In this document: piece after piece, positions 1 through 10,445 of the stretch
How the letters are laid out: every line of letters begins with the position of its first letter
Numbering within the stretch: position 1 is the first letter of the stretch
Assembly (NCBI GenBank): GCA_011620145.1
Contig: WOZT01000012.1
Coordinates: 1-11,881, forward strand
Direction of reading: 5' to 3'
Source: Gammaproteobacteria bacterium
Lineage (GTDB): Bacteria; Pseudomonadota; Gammaproteobacteria; UBA5335
Length of the DNA: 11,881 nt
Translations under genes and position numbers: made by a program
Notes under the pieces: generated by a model
Databases searched by the model: none
Told to the model about the DNA's origin: nothing
What the model saw: only the letters and a program-made list of their open reading frames with translations

Positions 1-7
1 TACAACC

Positions 8-24
8 GATTCATGGGGTGAATC
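8..24. repeat. Short inverted repeat downstream of rlmI
   Basis: Perfect 6-bp arms (GATTCA at 8-13, TGAATC at 19-24) around a 5-base loop lie 16 bases past the rlmI stop codon. Read on the minus strand the hairpin is followed by only a short TTGTA, so it is a weak candidate terminator for rlmI. The stem is AT-rich for this genome, and the window edge hides what follows. Confidence 0.25.
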
Positions 25-39
25 CGATAGGATGGCGGG

Positions 40-1224
40 TTAATTGCGCAACACGCGCAGGAACAACATCTTCAGATAAGCCGTTTCAGGAATTGCCGGA
101 TGGATGGGGTGATCCCGACTCTGGCCCCCTGTTTCCACCACCTGGATCTGGCGATCCACATGACGCGCTGCGGCATGTACCTGTTCCAGCAGGGCTGGCG
201 CGCCCAAGTGCTGGGAACAGGATCCCGTGATCAGATAGCCGCCGGGTTCGACCAGTGGCAGGGCGAGCTGATTCAAACGCCGATAGGCGATGGTGCCGGA
301 TGATAAATCTTTGCGCCGCTTGATAAAAGCGGGCGGATCGACAATCACCACGCCAAACCGGCGGCGCTCTTCCCTGAAGGTCTTGAGGACCTCAAAGGCA
401 TCGCCGCACAGGGTTTCGAGCGGAATATCGTTGAGTTGGGCATTTTTGGCGGCCCCCTCCAGGGCGGTTGCCGAACTGTCCACGCAGGTCACGGCAGTGG
501 CGCCCGCAGCGCCGGCGCTGATGCCCCAGGCGCCGAGGTAGCTGAATACGTCCAGCACCGAGGCGCCCTTGGCATAGGGGGCGAGGCGGCGGCGGTTGTC
601 GGCCTGATCGTAAAACCAGCCGGTTTTCTGGCCGGTGCGCGGGCAGCAGTGATACGTCAGGCCGTTTTCACACACACTCACCACGGACGGCAGGCTGCCC
701 AGGACCTCGACCGCCTCCGGCAGTCCTTCAGCGCCACGCGCGGCGCTGTCATTGCGCAGCACAATCGCTTGAGGGCGTATTACCTTGTCCAGGGCCTCGA
801 TGATTTCCGCGCGATAGGCGTCCATGCCGGCGGTATTCATCTGGACCGACAGGACCTCGCCGAAGCGGTCCACCACCAGACCGGGCAGGCCGTCGGAGTC
901 CCCGTAGACCAGCCGATAGTGAGGCGTGGGAAAAAACCGTTCGCGCAGGGAGAGCGCCTGATTGAGGCGATGGATGAACAGGGACTTGCCGGGCGGATGT
1001 TCGGCATCGCGGCTCAGCAGCCGGATGCAGATCAGGTTGTGGGGATTGATATAGCCGCTGCCCAGGAATTGCCCATTATGGGCATGGACCTGCACTCCCT
1101 GGCCCGGCGTCAGAGACGTCAACGCCACCCGCTGGGTGTCGATTTCGTTGCTATAGACCCAGGGATGGCCGGCGCGAATGCGTCGATCCGCATCCCGATT
1201 GAGCCAGATGTCAGAGAGATCCAT
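40..1224 (-). CDS. rlmI: 23S rRNA (cytosine-C5) methyltransferase, RlmI type
   Basis: Class I SAM-dependent methyltransferase of 394 residues, close to the 396 of E. coli RlmI, which makes m5C1962 in 23S rRNA. The N-terminal PUA-like RNA-binding domain (about residues 1-75) contains HPWVYS at 20-25. A linking domain has YGDSDGLPGLVVDRFG (107-122). The Rossmann domain follows: GQKTGWFYDQ at 198-207, the SAM-binding strand VLDVFSYLGAWG at 223-234, DPPAF at 296-300 (motif IV) and SCSQ at 335-338, whose Cys336 is the presumed catalytic nucleophile. The start chosen is the ATG at 1224-1222, because homology begins there. The frame stays open to 1338, but that extension is basic, unlike the family, and runs through the promoter region. 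No strong ribosome site is visible. The gene is divergent from leuS and appears to be a single-gene transcript. The family assignment is firm; the exact target base is inferred from E. coli. Confidence 0.93.
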   Translation of the reverse strand: MDLSDIWLNRDADRRIRAGHPWVYSNEIDTQRVALTSLTPGQGVQVHAHNGQFLGSGYINPHNLICIRLLSRDAEHPPGKSLFIHRLNQALSLRERFFPTPHYRLVYGDSDGLPGLVVDRFGEVLSVQMNTAGMDAYRAEIIEALDKVIRPQAIVLRNDSAARGAEGLPEAVEVLGSLPSVVSVCENGLTYHCCPRTGQKTGWFYDQADNRRRLAPYAKGASVLDVFSYLGAWGISAGAAGATAVTCVDSSATALEGAAKNAQLNDIPLETLCGDAFEVLKTFREERRRFGVVIVDPPAFIKRRKDLSSGTIAYRRLNQLALPLVEPGGYLITGSCSQHLGAPALLEQVHAAARHVDRQIQVVETGGQSRDHPIHPAIPETAYLKMLFLRVLRN

Positions 1225-1252
1225 GGTATGCGCCGCGCGGGGTAAACGGCGG

Positions 1253-1281
1253 ATTATACCCCAGGCGCGGGCGTGGCTTGG
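1253..1281 (-). promoter_or_regulatory. Probable rlmI promoter
   Basis: On the minus strand bases 1258-1253 read TATAAT, a perfect sigma-70 -10 box in otherwise GC-rich DNA. It would place the transcript start about 20-25 bases ahead of the rlmI ATG. At 17-bp spacing the -35 position (1281-1276) reads CCAAGC, a poor match, so the promoter call rests on the -10 box and its position. Confidence 0.5.
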
Positions 1282-3949
<2,668 letters not shown>

Positions 3950-3965
3950 GCGCCGTGTGAAACCG

Positions 3966-4484
3966 ATGCGCGCCCAGGGGATGGCGCTCCGGCTGCCGAT
4001 GGTTCTGGTGGCGGTCTTGGCGCTGACAGCCTGCGGCTGGCATTTGCAGGGGGCGTTTCATCTGCCGCCGGAGTTCAGTCCGGTCTATGTGCAGGACAGC
4101 GGCAGTGGCTCGCGGCTGGGATACGAACTGCGTGACCAGTTGCGCCTTGCCGGCGTGGCGCAGACCGACTCCCCGAAGCAGGCGCAAGCGGTGATCGTGA
4201 TCAGCGGGGATCGGATCCAGCGTCAACTGCTGGCTGTCGACAGCGCCGGCAAGGGGCGCGACTACGCCGTGATCTTGCGGGCCGATTACGAGGTATTGCG
4301 GGCGGGCAAGTCCTTGCAACCCCGGCGCAGCGTGCAGCGGCGCCGTGACTATCTGGTGAGCGAGGCCGAAGGCGATCCCCTGACCGATGAGCTGCGCGCG
4401 CTCGAAATTACCGACGCCCTGCGGCGCGAGGTGGCGCGTGAGATTCTGCGACAACTCACCATCCAGGCCGAAGCGAAGCCGTGA
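3966..4484 (+). CDS. lptE: LPS-assembly lipoprotein LptE
   Basis: Outer-membrane lipoprotein that plugs the LptD barrel and helps insert lipopolysaccharide into the outer leaflet. From the start at 3966 it has 172 residues: a short N-region with arginines, a hydrophobic stretch (about 11-20) and the lipobox LTAC, with Cys23 as the lipidated residue, followed by GWHLQG, very like E. coli CGWHLR. The mature part shows the usual LptE order: YVQDSG, a polar mixed helix, LAVDSAGKGRDYAV, and a basic RRSVQRRRDYLVSEAEG near the middle of the domain. The position between leuS and holA is the classic one. The start is uncertain: ATG 3936 (overlapping leuS by 14 bases, with GGGGAAG 7 bases upstream), GTG 3957, ATG 3966 and ATG 3981 are all in frame. 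The 3966 start gives a normal-length signal peptide. Confidence 0.92.
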   Translation: MRAQGMALRLPMVLVAVLALTACGWHLQGAFHLPPEFSPVYVQDSGSGSRLGYELRDQLRLAGVAQTDSPKQAQAVIVISGDRIQRQLLAVDSAGKGRDYAVILRADYEVLRAGKSLQPRRSVQRRRDYLVSEAEGDPLTDELRALEITDALRREVAREILRQLTIQAEAKP

Positions 4485-5500
4485 AATCAGGCCCTGAGCA
4501 GCTGGACGCCACCTTGCAACGCGGCCTTGCCCCGATTTATGTGATCGGGGGTGATGAGCCGTTGTTGGCGGAGGAGGCAGCGGATGCGGTGCGTGCAAGG
4601 GCGCGGCAGGCCGGTTTCACCGAGCGTCAGGTGATGTTCGTCGAACCGGGCTTCGACTGGTCGGCGTTTGGCGGTGAACTGGCCTCCCGCTCCCTGTTCG
4701 GGGATCGTCGCCTGGTGGAGTTGCGTATCCCCGGCGGCAAGCCCGGAGAGCCCGGTGCGCGTGCGCTGCAAGCCTATGCAGCCGCGCCGGCGCCCGATGT
4801 GTTGCTGCTGGTGCTGTGCGGCGCGCTCGATGGCACTGCGCGCAACAGCAAGTGGTATCAGGCCTTGGAAAAAGTCGGCGTGGCAGTGCAGGTCTGGCCC
4901 GTGGGCGCGGCGGAATTGCCGGCATGGATCCGTGGCCGTTTGGCGCGCGCGCGACTGCGGATTGACGCGGACGCTTTGAGCCTGCTGGTGGAGCGCACCG
5001 AGGGGCACCTGCTGGCCGCTCATCAGGCGCTGGCCCAGTTGGCCTTGCTGGCCAGCGGCGAGACGGTGGATGAGGCCCTGGTGCTGGCGACCGTGGGACA
5101 GCAGGCGCGTTTCGACGTGCAGGCCCTGGCCGAGGCAGCGATCGCGGGGGATGCACCACGCACCCGGCGGGTGCTGTTCGGTCTGCGGGAGGAGGGGCTG
5201 GAAACGCCTTTGATCCTGTGGGCCATGGCGCGCGAATTGCGTCTGTTGGCCAGCCATCGACCTGGCGGCGCCCTGCCTGGCGGCTTGCCGCCGCGCCGCC
5301 GCAAGGCGCTGGAACGCGGTCTGCGCCGCGCGCCGCCGGATCACTGGCGCGGTCTGCTGGTGCGCGGTGTGCGGCTGGATGCATTGGCCAAGGGGATGCT
5401 GCCCGGCGCGTTGTGGACGGAATTGGTAGACTGGACCCATGCCATCGCCCGGCCCTATCGGGCCAGCGGGGATCCATTGCCAGCGGGAAAAATGTCATGA
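4481..5500 (+). CDS. holA: DNA polymerase III subunit delta
   Basis: Delta subunit of the DnaX clamp-loader complex, which opens the beta sliding clamp for loading onto primed DNA. The protein has 339 residues (E. coli 343). Its N-terminus, [20 protein letters not shown] then [14 protein letters not shown], lines up with E. coli PEQLRAQLNEGLRAAYLLLG then NDPLLLQESQDAVR, covering the start of the AAA-like domain. Further matches are [13 protein letters not shown], the mid-region [17 protein letters not shown], and [18 protein letters not shown] in the C-terminal collar domain. As in other delta subunits, no working Walker A motif is expected or seen. The start is GTG at 4481, chosen because homology runs to it and because it overlaps the lptE stop (GTGA), which suggests translational coupling. 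Its own stop overlaps the proA ATG (ATGA). The stretch around 5270-5340 is rich in arginine and proline codons. Confidence 0.95.
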   Translation: MKSGPEQLDATLQRGLAPIYVIGGDEPLLAEEAADAVRARARQAGFTERQVMFVEPGFDWSAFGGELASRSLFGDRRLVELRIPGGKPGEPGARALQAYAAAPAPDVLLLVLCGALDGTARNSKWYQALEKVGVAVQVWPVGAAELPAWIRGRLARARLRIDADALSLLVERTEGHLLAAHQALAQLALLASGETVDEALVLATVGQQARFDVQALAEAAIAGDAPRTRRVLFGLREEGLETPLILWAMARELRLLASHRPGGALPGGLPPRRRKALERGLRRAPPDHWRGLLVRGVRLDALAKGMLPGALWTELVDWTHAIARPYRASGDPLPAGKMS

Positions 5501-6774
5501 GCGCCTATCCGAAGCCCACCGATCTGGCTGCCTACATGCAGGAGGTGGGTCGCAACGCGCGCCTGGCGGGGCGGGAAGTGGCCCGCGCCGCCACGGCCGT
5601 GAAGAACGCTGCCCTGCATGCCCTGGCGAATCGGATCGAACAGGACGGCGAGCGTCTAATGATCGCCAACCGGCAGGATCTGGAGCAGGCCCGGGCATCG
5701 GGGCTGGATGACGCCCTGCTGGATCGCTTGACCCTGACCGAAAAGGGCGTTGCCGCCATGGCGGACGGGGTGCGGCAGGTGGCCGCCTTGCCCGACCCCG
5801 TCGGTGAAATCACGGATCTCAAGATGCGTCCCTCCGGCATCCAGGTGGGTCGCATGCGGGTGCCGCTGGGGGTGGTCGGCATCATCTACGAGTCCCGGCC
5901 CAACGTGACGGCCGATGCCGCGGCGCTGTGCTTGAAGTCAGGCAACGCCGTCATTTTGCGGGGTGGTTCGGAGGCCTGGCGTTCCAACCAGGCGATTGCC
6001 GTCTGTCTACGTGCGGCGTTGGCCGAGGCTGGCCTGCCGGAGACGGCGGCGCAGGTCCTGGACACCACGGACCGGGATGCCGTGGGCCATCTGGTCGCCA
6101 TGCCCGAGTGGGTGGATGTGATCGTGCCGCGCGGCGGGCGGGGATTGATCGAGCGGGTGGCGCGCGAAGCCCGGGTGCCCGTGATCAAGCATCTGGATGG
6201 GGTCTGCCACGTCTACATCGACGCGGCGGCGGACCGGGACAAAGCCCTGCGCATCGCCCTCAACGCCAAGACCCAGCGCTATGGGACCTGCAACACCATG
6301 GAAACCCTGCTGGTCGATGCCGCAGTGGCGACTGATCTGTTGCCCGAACTGGGCATGCGTTTTGCCAAGGCGGGCGTGAGCCTGCGCGGCTGTTCCCAAA
6401 CCTGCGCCCTGTTGCCCGGCGCCCAGCCCGCAACCGAGGCGGATTGGCACACCGAATACCTGGCGCCCATTCTCGCGATCCGGGTGGTCGATGGATTGGA
6501 CGCGGCCATCGACCACATCAATACCCATGGCTCTGGCCATACCGACGCCATCGTGACCCAGGACTACAGCCGGGCCCAGCGCTTCCTGCGCGAGGTGGAT
6601 GCCAGTTCGGTGATGGTGAACGCCTCCACGCGCTTTGCCGATGGCTACGAATACGGGCTGGGTGCGGAGATCGGCATCAGCACCGACAAGTTTCACGCGC
6701 GCGGCCCGGTCGGCCTGGAAGGACTGACGTCCCTGAAATGGGTGGTGCTGGGCGATGGCCACATTCGGAACTGA
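5497..6774 (+). CDS. proA: Gamma-glutamyl phosphate reductase
   Basis: NADPH-dependent reductase for the second step of proline synthesis, turning gamma-glutamyl phosphate into glutamate semialdehyde. It has 425 residues (E. coli 417) and the aldehyde-dehydrogenase-like fold. Landmarks are [20 protein letters not shown], a hallmark ProA motif, then [28 protein letters not shown], and [13 protein letters not shown] with catalytic Cys265, and near the end [20 protein letters not shown]. The start ATG (5497) overlaps the holA stop as ATGA, and GGGAAAAA just upstream can serve as ribosome site. The frame is open upstream within holA, but homology starts here. proB, the kinase partner, is not in the window. 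The placement between holA and nadD resembles the proA-nadD-rsfS-rlmH order known from Pseudomonas. It is followed by nadD after 6 bases. Confidence 0.97.
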   Translation: MSAYPKPTDLAAYMQEVGRNARLAGREVARAATAVKNAALHALANRIEQDGERLMIANRQDLEQARASGLDDALLDRLTLTEKGVAAMADGVRQVAALPDPVGEITDLKMRPSGIQVGRMRVPLGVVGIIYESRPNVTADAAALCLKSGNAVILRGGSEAWRSNQAIAVCLRAALAEAGLPETAAQVLDTTDRDAVGHLVAMPEWVDVIVPRGGRGLIERVAREARVPVIKHLDGVCHVYIDAAADRDKALRIALNAKTQRYGTCNTMETLLVDAAVATDLLPELGMRFAKAGVSLRGCSQTCALLPGAQPATEADWHTEYLAPILAIRVVDGLDAAIDHINTHGSGHTDAIVTQDYSRAQRFLREVDASSVMVNASTRFADGYEYGLGAEIGISTDKFHARGPVGLEGLTSLKWVVLGDGHIRN

Positions 6775-6780
6775 ACGGAC

Positions 6781-7422
6781 ATGACGGCGCCTATCGGTCT
6801 GCTGGGAGGAACCTTCGACCCGGTTCATCTGGGGCATCTGCGCATTGCGCTGGAGGTCCTGGAGGCGCTGTCTTTCCACGAAGTGCGCTTCATCCCGGCC
6901 GCCCAACCCCCGCACCGGCCAGAGCCAGCGCTTTGCACCGCCGATCGCTTGCGCCTGCTCAAGGCTGCCCTGGCCGACCAGCCCGGCTTCGTGCTCGACA
7001 CCCGGGAGCTGAATCGGCCGGGCCCGTCCTACATGGTCGACACGCTGAAGGAGTTGCGCCGGGAAGTCGGGCCGGAACAGCCTTTGTGTCTGATCCTGGG
7101 GGTGGATGCATTCGCCTTGCTGCCCTCCTGGAACCGCTGGGAAGAGATCGCGGCGCTGACCCATGTGGTGGTGGCAAGCCGACCGGGGGGCTCCCAGCGC
7201 GCCGAGGCGGCCTGGTGGCGGGGCGGCGTTTTCAACAATCCCGAACAATTGATCACATCTCCGGCCGGCGGCGTGTATTTCCACCGTGTCACCGCACTGG
7301 AAATCGCCTCCACCCGGCTCAGACAACTCATCGCCCAAGGGCACAGCGTGCGCTACCTCGTCCCCGACGCGGTTTGGCGCCTGATACAAGAGGAGCATTG
7401 GTATCAGTCTCATGGACAGTGA
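6781..7422 (+). CDS. nadD: Nicotinate-mononucleotide adenylyltransferase
   Basis: Transfers AMP from ATP to nicotinate mononucleotide, giving deamido-NAD on the way to NAD. The protein has 213 residues, the same length as E. coli NadD. The nucleotidyltransferase signature GGTFDPVHLGH is at residues 9-19, with the HxGH histidines 16 and 19. PPHRPEP, then RELNRPGPSYMVDTLKE, LILGVDAFALLPSW and the C-terminal IASTRLRQLI (the place of the ISxTxIR ATP-binding motif) follow in the family's order. The first residue of that last motif set reads IAST where ISST or ISAT is more usual. The start ATG at 6781 lies 6 bases after proA, with only a weak purine stretch upstream. The end overlaps rsfS by 11 bases. 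Confidence 0.96.
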   Translation: MTAPIGLLGGTFDPVHLGHLRIALEVLEALSFHEVRFIPAAQPPHRPEPALCTADRLRLLKAALADQPGFVLDTRELNRPGPSYMVDTLKELRREVGPEQPLCLILGVDAFALLPSWNRWEEIAALTHVVVASRPGGSQRAEAAWWRGGVFNNPEQLITSPAGGVYFHRVTALEIASTRLRQLIAQGHSVRYLVPDAVWRLIQEEHWYQSHGQ

Positions 7423-7759
7423 ACAACTTCAAAAACTGGCGGTGGACGCCCTGGAAGAGATCAAGGGCATCGATCTGATCGCCCTGGATGTGCGTCAAAT
7501 CACCAGCATTGCGGACAGCATCATCATCGCCAGCGGCAGTTCCCACCGTCATGTGCAATCGCTCGCCGACAACGTGCTGCGTCGCGCCCGGGAGGCGGGT
7601 GTCCGGCCCCTGGGCGTGGAGGGCGAACAGATCGGCGACTGGGTGCTGGTGGACCTGGGGGATGTCATCGTCCATGTCATGCGTCCCGAGGTGCGGGCCT
7701 TCTACAACCTGGAAAAACTCTGGGACGTGGCGCCACGATCCGCCGCCCTGGAGGGCTGA
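7412..7759 (+). CDS. rsfS: Ribosome silencing factor RsfS
   Basis: RsfS binds ribosomal protein L14 on the large subunit and blocks joining with the small subunit, lowering translation when nutrients run out. It has 115 residues (E. coli 105). Conserved parts are ALDVRQITSIADSIIIASG (24-42), SSHRHVQSLADNV (43-55), PLGVEGEQIGDWVLVDLGDV (66-85), IVHVM (86-90) and YNLEKLW (98-104). The C-terminal tail VAPRSAALEG extends a little past the usual end. The ATG at 7412 lies inside the end of nadD. The only strong Shine-Dalgarno-like sequence, GAGGAG at 7390-7395, is 16 bases upstream, farther than optimal, so reinitiation after nadD may drive it. rlmH follows after 16 bases. The pairing with nadD and rlmH is the standard context. 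Confidence 0.96.
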   Translation: MDSEQLQKLAVDALEEIKGIDLIALDVRQITSIADSIIIASGSSHRHVQSLADNVLRRAREAGVRPLGVEGEQIGDWVLVDLGDVIVHVMRPEVRAFYNLEKLWDVAPRSAALEG

Positions 7760-7775
7760 GTCGGATCGGGTTGGC

Positions 7776-8246
7776 GTGCTATTGCGTCTGATTGCCGTCG
7801 GTCCCCGCCAGCCGGCCTGGGTGGCTGCCGGGTTCCAGGATTATGCCCGGCGTTTGCCGCCTGAATGCAGGCTTGAACTGACCGAGCTGCCCTTGGGTCC
7901 GCGTGGCAAGGGGCAGGATGCCCTGCGCGCACTGAGCTTTGAAGGCGATCGGATGCTCAAGGCCTTGCCCAGCGACGCGCGGATCGTGGCGCTTGATGAA
8001 CGCGGGCGATCCTGGACGAGCCGCGAACTGGCTGAGCGGCTCGCGGCTTGGATGGCCTCGGGCCAGGATGTGGCCTTGCTGATGGGCGGGCCGGACGGCC
8101 TGGCGCCCGCCTGCAAGGCCCGGGCGACGGAACAATGGGCGCTGTCTGCGCTGACCCTGCCCCATGGCCTGGCCCGCGTGGTGGTTGCCGAAGCCCTCTA
8201 TCGCGCTCACAGTCTGCTGCGCGGCCATCCCTACCATCGCGACTGA
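7776..8246 (+). CDS. rlmH: 23S rRNA (pseudouridine-1915-N3) methyltransferase
   Basis: SPOUT-family enzyme that methylates pseudouridine 1915 in helix 69 of 23S rRNA, acting on assembled 70S ribosomes. It has 156 residues (E. coli 155). The fold markers are LIAVGPRQPAWVAAGFQDYA at the N-terminus, RGKG at 43-46, ALDERGRSW (72-80), the SAM-loop GGPDGL (104-109), and the knot region LSALTLPHGLARVVVAEALY (123-142) with the ending HPYHRD. The start is the GTG at 7776, since homology begins with LLRLIAVG right after it and there is no in-frame ATG nearby. A purine-rich GGATCGGG lies upstream. The stop codon sits in the loop of a small inverted repeat (see 8239-8251). Confidence 0.96.
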   Translation: MLLRLIAVGPRQPAWVAAGFQDYARRLPPECRLELTELPLGPRGKGQDALRALSFEGDRMLKALPSDARIVALDERGRSWTSRELAERLAAWMASGQDVALLMGGPDGLAPACKARATEQWALSALTLPHGLARVVVAEALYRAHSLLRGHPYHRD

Positions 8247-8251
8247 GTCGC
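8239..8251 (+). repeat. Small hairpin around the rlmH stop codon
   Basis: GCGAC (8239-8243) and GTCGC (8247-8251) are perfect inverted arms; the three bases between them are the rlmH TGA stop. The downstream bases TTCTTC are pyrimidine-rich but not a T-run. A 5-bp GC stem with a 3-base loop is at best a weak terminator or pause signal. It could equally be chance, since the first arm also encodes the conserved C-terminal Arg-Asp. Confidence 0.25.
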
Positions 8252-8288
8252 TTCTTCAACGGTGGCAATGGACGGATCCGGCCCCGCC

Positions 8289-8915
8289 ATGAATCAGCCC
8301 GACCTTTACCTTGCCTCGGCTTCCCCGCGCCGCCGGGACCTTTTGGCCTTGTTGAAGGTCCGTTGGGAAGGCGTGGCGATCGATTGCGACGAGTCCGTGC
8401 GTACCGGCGAGACGCCCAGGGCCTATGTGCGGCGCCTGGCGCTGACCAAGGCCGGGTGCGGCGCACGCCGGGTCAACGACGGGCGGCCGGTGCTGGGCGC
8501 TGATACGGCCGTGGTGGTTGGCGGCCACATCCTCGGCAAACCCCGTGATCGGGCGCACGGCATGGCCATGCTGGCCAGTCTGTCGGGACGCGAACATCGC
8601 GTGCTGACCGCCGTAGCGGTGGTTCAGAGTCGCCGTCGGCGCGTCGTGGTCAGTGACAGCCGCGTGACTTTCGCCTCTACGACGCCTGAGGAACGGGCCG
8701 CTTATTGGGATACAGGTGAACCCGTCGACAAGGCTGGTGCCTATGCGATTCAGGGTCTCGGTGCGGTCTTCATCACCCGCATCCGGGGCAGCCAATCAGG
8801 CATCATGGGCTTGCCGCTGCGGGAAACGGTTTTGTTGCTGAGGGAATTTTCGGTGCCGGTCTTCCCTTGGATGAATCATTTGGACGGAATTGGCGAAATG
8901 GCACACAGCCCATGA
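8289..8915 (+). CDS. maf: Maf-family dTTP/UTP pyrophosphatase
   Basis: Nucleoside triphosphate pyrophosphatase of the Maf family, thought to clean dTTP, UTP and modified pyrimidine nucleotides from the pool; the closest E. coli relative is YhdE. Residues are 208. The substrate-binding signature SASPRR is at 10-15, the presumed catalytic Asp72 is in LGADTAVVV, KPRD is at 84-87, and DKAGAYAIQGLGAVFI (147-162) marks the YhdE-type subgroup rather than the YceF (m7GTP) subgroup. Near the end, GSQSGIMGLPLRET (167-180) has Gln where the family commonly has Tyr. The start ATG at 8289 was chosen because MNQPDLYLASASPRR fits the family; ATG 8268 and GTG 8262 are in-frame alternatives. It lies 42 bases after rlmH, the largest gap in the run, and overlaps the rng start. 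Confidence 0.94.
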   Translation: MNQPDLYLASASPRRRDLLALLKVRWEGVAIDCDESVRTGETPRAYVRRLALTKAGCGARRVNDGRPVLGADTAVVVGGHILGKPRDRAHGMAMLASLSGREHRVLTAVAVVQSRRRRVVVSDSRVTFASTTPEERAAYWDTGEPVDKAGAYAIQGLGAVFITRIRGSQSGIMGLPLRETVLLLREFSVPVFPWMNHLDGIGEMAHSP

Positions 8916-10420
8916 TCATGACGGAAGAGATTCTGATCAATGTGACGCCGGAGGAAACCCGGGTCGCCCTGTTGGAAAACGGGGTACTGCAGGAGGTATT
9001 GATCGAACGCGCCACCCATCTGGGCATCGTGGGCAGCCTCTACAAGGGCCGGGTGCTGCGGGTGTTGCCGGGGATGCAGGCCGCTTTCATCGACATTGGG
9101 CTGGAACGCAGCGCGTTTCTGCACGTCTCCGACATGCGCGAGGCCCGATTGGGCACAGGGGAATTTCCGGATCCGGAAGCGGATGGCGAATCGCTGCCTG
9201 TGGCAGGCCGGCTGGAGAAGATTGAATTGCTGCTGCAAGAGGGTGGCGAGATCCTGGTGCAGGTGATCAAGGATGCCCTGGGCAGCAAGGGCGCCCGCTT
9301 ATCCACCCAAATCAGCATTCCCTCGCGCTTTCTGGTGTTCCTGCCCGGACTGGATCATGTCGGCGTGTCGGCGCGCATCGAGGATGAAGCCGAGCGTCGC
9401 CGCCTGCGCGGGCTGGTGCGTGACTTGCGCGCGGCGGACCTGCCTGGCGGCTACATTGTGCGCACCGCAGGCGATGGCGCCAGTCCCGAAGCCGTGGCGC
9501 GGGACATGCAGATGCTGCATCGTATCTGGCGCGCCATTGGCCAGCGTATGGCCGACACCGCACCCGGATGCCGCATTCATGATGATCTGCCCCTGGCTTT
9601 GCGGACGCTGCGGGACTTGGGGGGCGGCCAGGTGGAGCGGGTGCGCGTCGATGCGCAGGAAACCTACGAGCAGGCCCTCAAGTTTGCCGAAACCTTTTTC
9701 CCTGATCATGCGGTGGAAATTCAGCTTTATCGCGGCGAACGCCCGATTTTCGACCTGTTCGGGGTGGAAGACGAGATCCAGCGCGCCCTGGAACGCAAGG
9801 CTCCCCTCAAGTCTGGTGGCTATCTGGTGATCGACCAGACCGAATCCATGACCACCATCGATGTGAATACCGGCGGCTATGTCGGCTACCGGAATCTGGA
9901 AGAGACCATCTTCCGGACCAATCTGGAAGCGACCCAGGCCATTGCGCGCCAGCTGCGGCTGCGCAATCTCGGGGGCATCATCATCATCGACTTCATCGAC
10001 ATGGAGGATCCGGCGCATCGGATCCAGGTGGTGCGGGCGCTCGAAAAAAGCCTGGAACGCGATCCGGCGCGCACCAAGATTTCCGGGGTATCCCCCCTGG
10101 GTCTGGTGGAGATGACGCGCAAACGCATCCGCGAGAGCCTGGGACATATCCTGTGCGACCCCTGCCCCACGTGCAACGGGCGCGGCTATGTGAAGTCGGT
10201 GGAGACGGTGTGCTTTGAAATCCTGCGGGAAATCCTGCGGGCGGCGCGCCAGTTCGACACCCGCGAGCTGCTGGTGCTGGCGTCCGATGCGGTGGTGGAC
10301 CGATTACTGGAAGACAAGACCGCCCATCTGGCCGAGCTGGAACAGCATCTCGGGCGGCCCATCCGCCTGCAGCGACAGAGTGTCTATCACAACGAGCAAT
10401 TCGACGTGGTGATGCTGTGA
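8912..10420 (+). CDS. rng: Ribonuclease G
   Basis: Endoribonuclease of the RNase E/G family that matures the 5' end of 16S rRNA and takes part in mRNA decay. It has 502 residues (E. coli about 489) and lacks the long C-terminal scaffold of RNase E, which separates it from rne. An N-terminal S1-type RNA-binding region (about 35-130) contains GIVGSLYKGRVLRVLPGMQA and AAFIDIGLERSAFLHVSD. The catalytic DNase I-like domain has TTIDVNTGG with Asp317 and IIIIDFIDM with Asp360, 43 residues apart as in RNase E Asp303/Asp346. The zinc-link CPTC is at 418-421. The C-terminus ends NEQFDVVML, matching E. coli NQEQFDVVMM. ATG 8912 overlaps the maf stop (ATGA); ATG 8918, which aligns with the E. coli start, is an equally good choice. 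Confidence 0.97.
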   Translation: MIMTEEILINVTPEETRVALLENGVLQEVLIERATHLGIVGSLYKGRVLRVLPGMQAAFIDIGLERSAFLHVSDMREARLGTGEFPDPEADGESLPVAGRLEKIELLLQEGGEILVQVIKDALGSKGARLSTQISIPSRFLVFLPGLDHVGVSARIEDEAERRRLRGLVRDLRAADLPGGYIVRTAGDGASPEAVARDMQMLHRIWRAIGQRMADTAPGCRIHDDLPLALRTLRDLGGGQVERVRVDAQETYEQALKFAETFFPDHAVEIQLYRGERPIFDLFGVEDEIQRALERKAPLKSGGYLVIDQTESMTTIDVNTGGYVGYRNLEETIFRTNLEATQAIARQLRLRNLGGIIIIDFIDMEDPAHRIQVVRALEKSLERDPARTKISGVSPLGLVEMTRKRIRESLGHILCDPCPTCNGRGYVKSVETVCFEILREILRAARQFDTRELLVLASDAVVDRLLEDKTAHLAELEQHLGRPIRLQRQSVYHNEQFDVVML

Positions 10421-10445
10421 ACGGCCTGCGTTGGCGGGACGAATG

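Noticed and set aside
436..1245. A 269-codon open frame on the plus strand opposite rlmI
   Set aside because: The minus-strand frame encodes a clear methyltransferase with all motifs. The plus-strand frame shows no recognisable domain and is the usual open antisense frame of GC-rich coding DNA.
6007..7413. A 468-codon minus-strand open frame antisense to proA and nadD
   Set aside because: Both plus-strand genes are intact and recognisable. The antisense frame spans their junction with no ribosome site or family resemblance.
6444..7478. A 344-codon plus-strand frame crossing proA, nadD and rsfS
   Set aside because: It is out of frame with three well-supported genes and is low-complexity in Arg, Gly and Pro.
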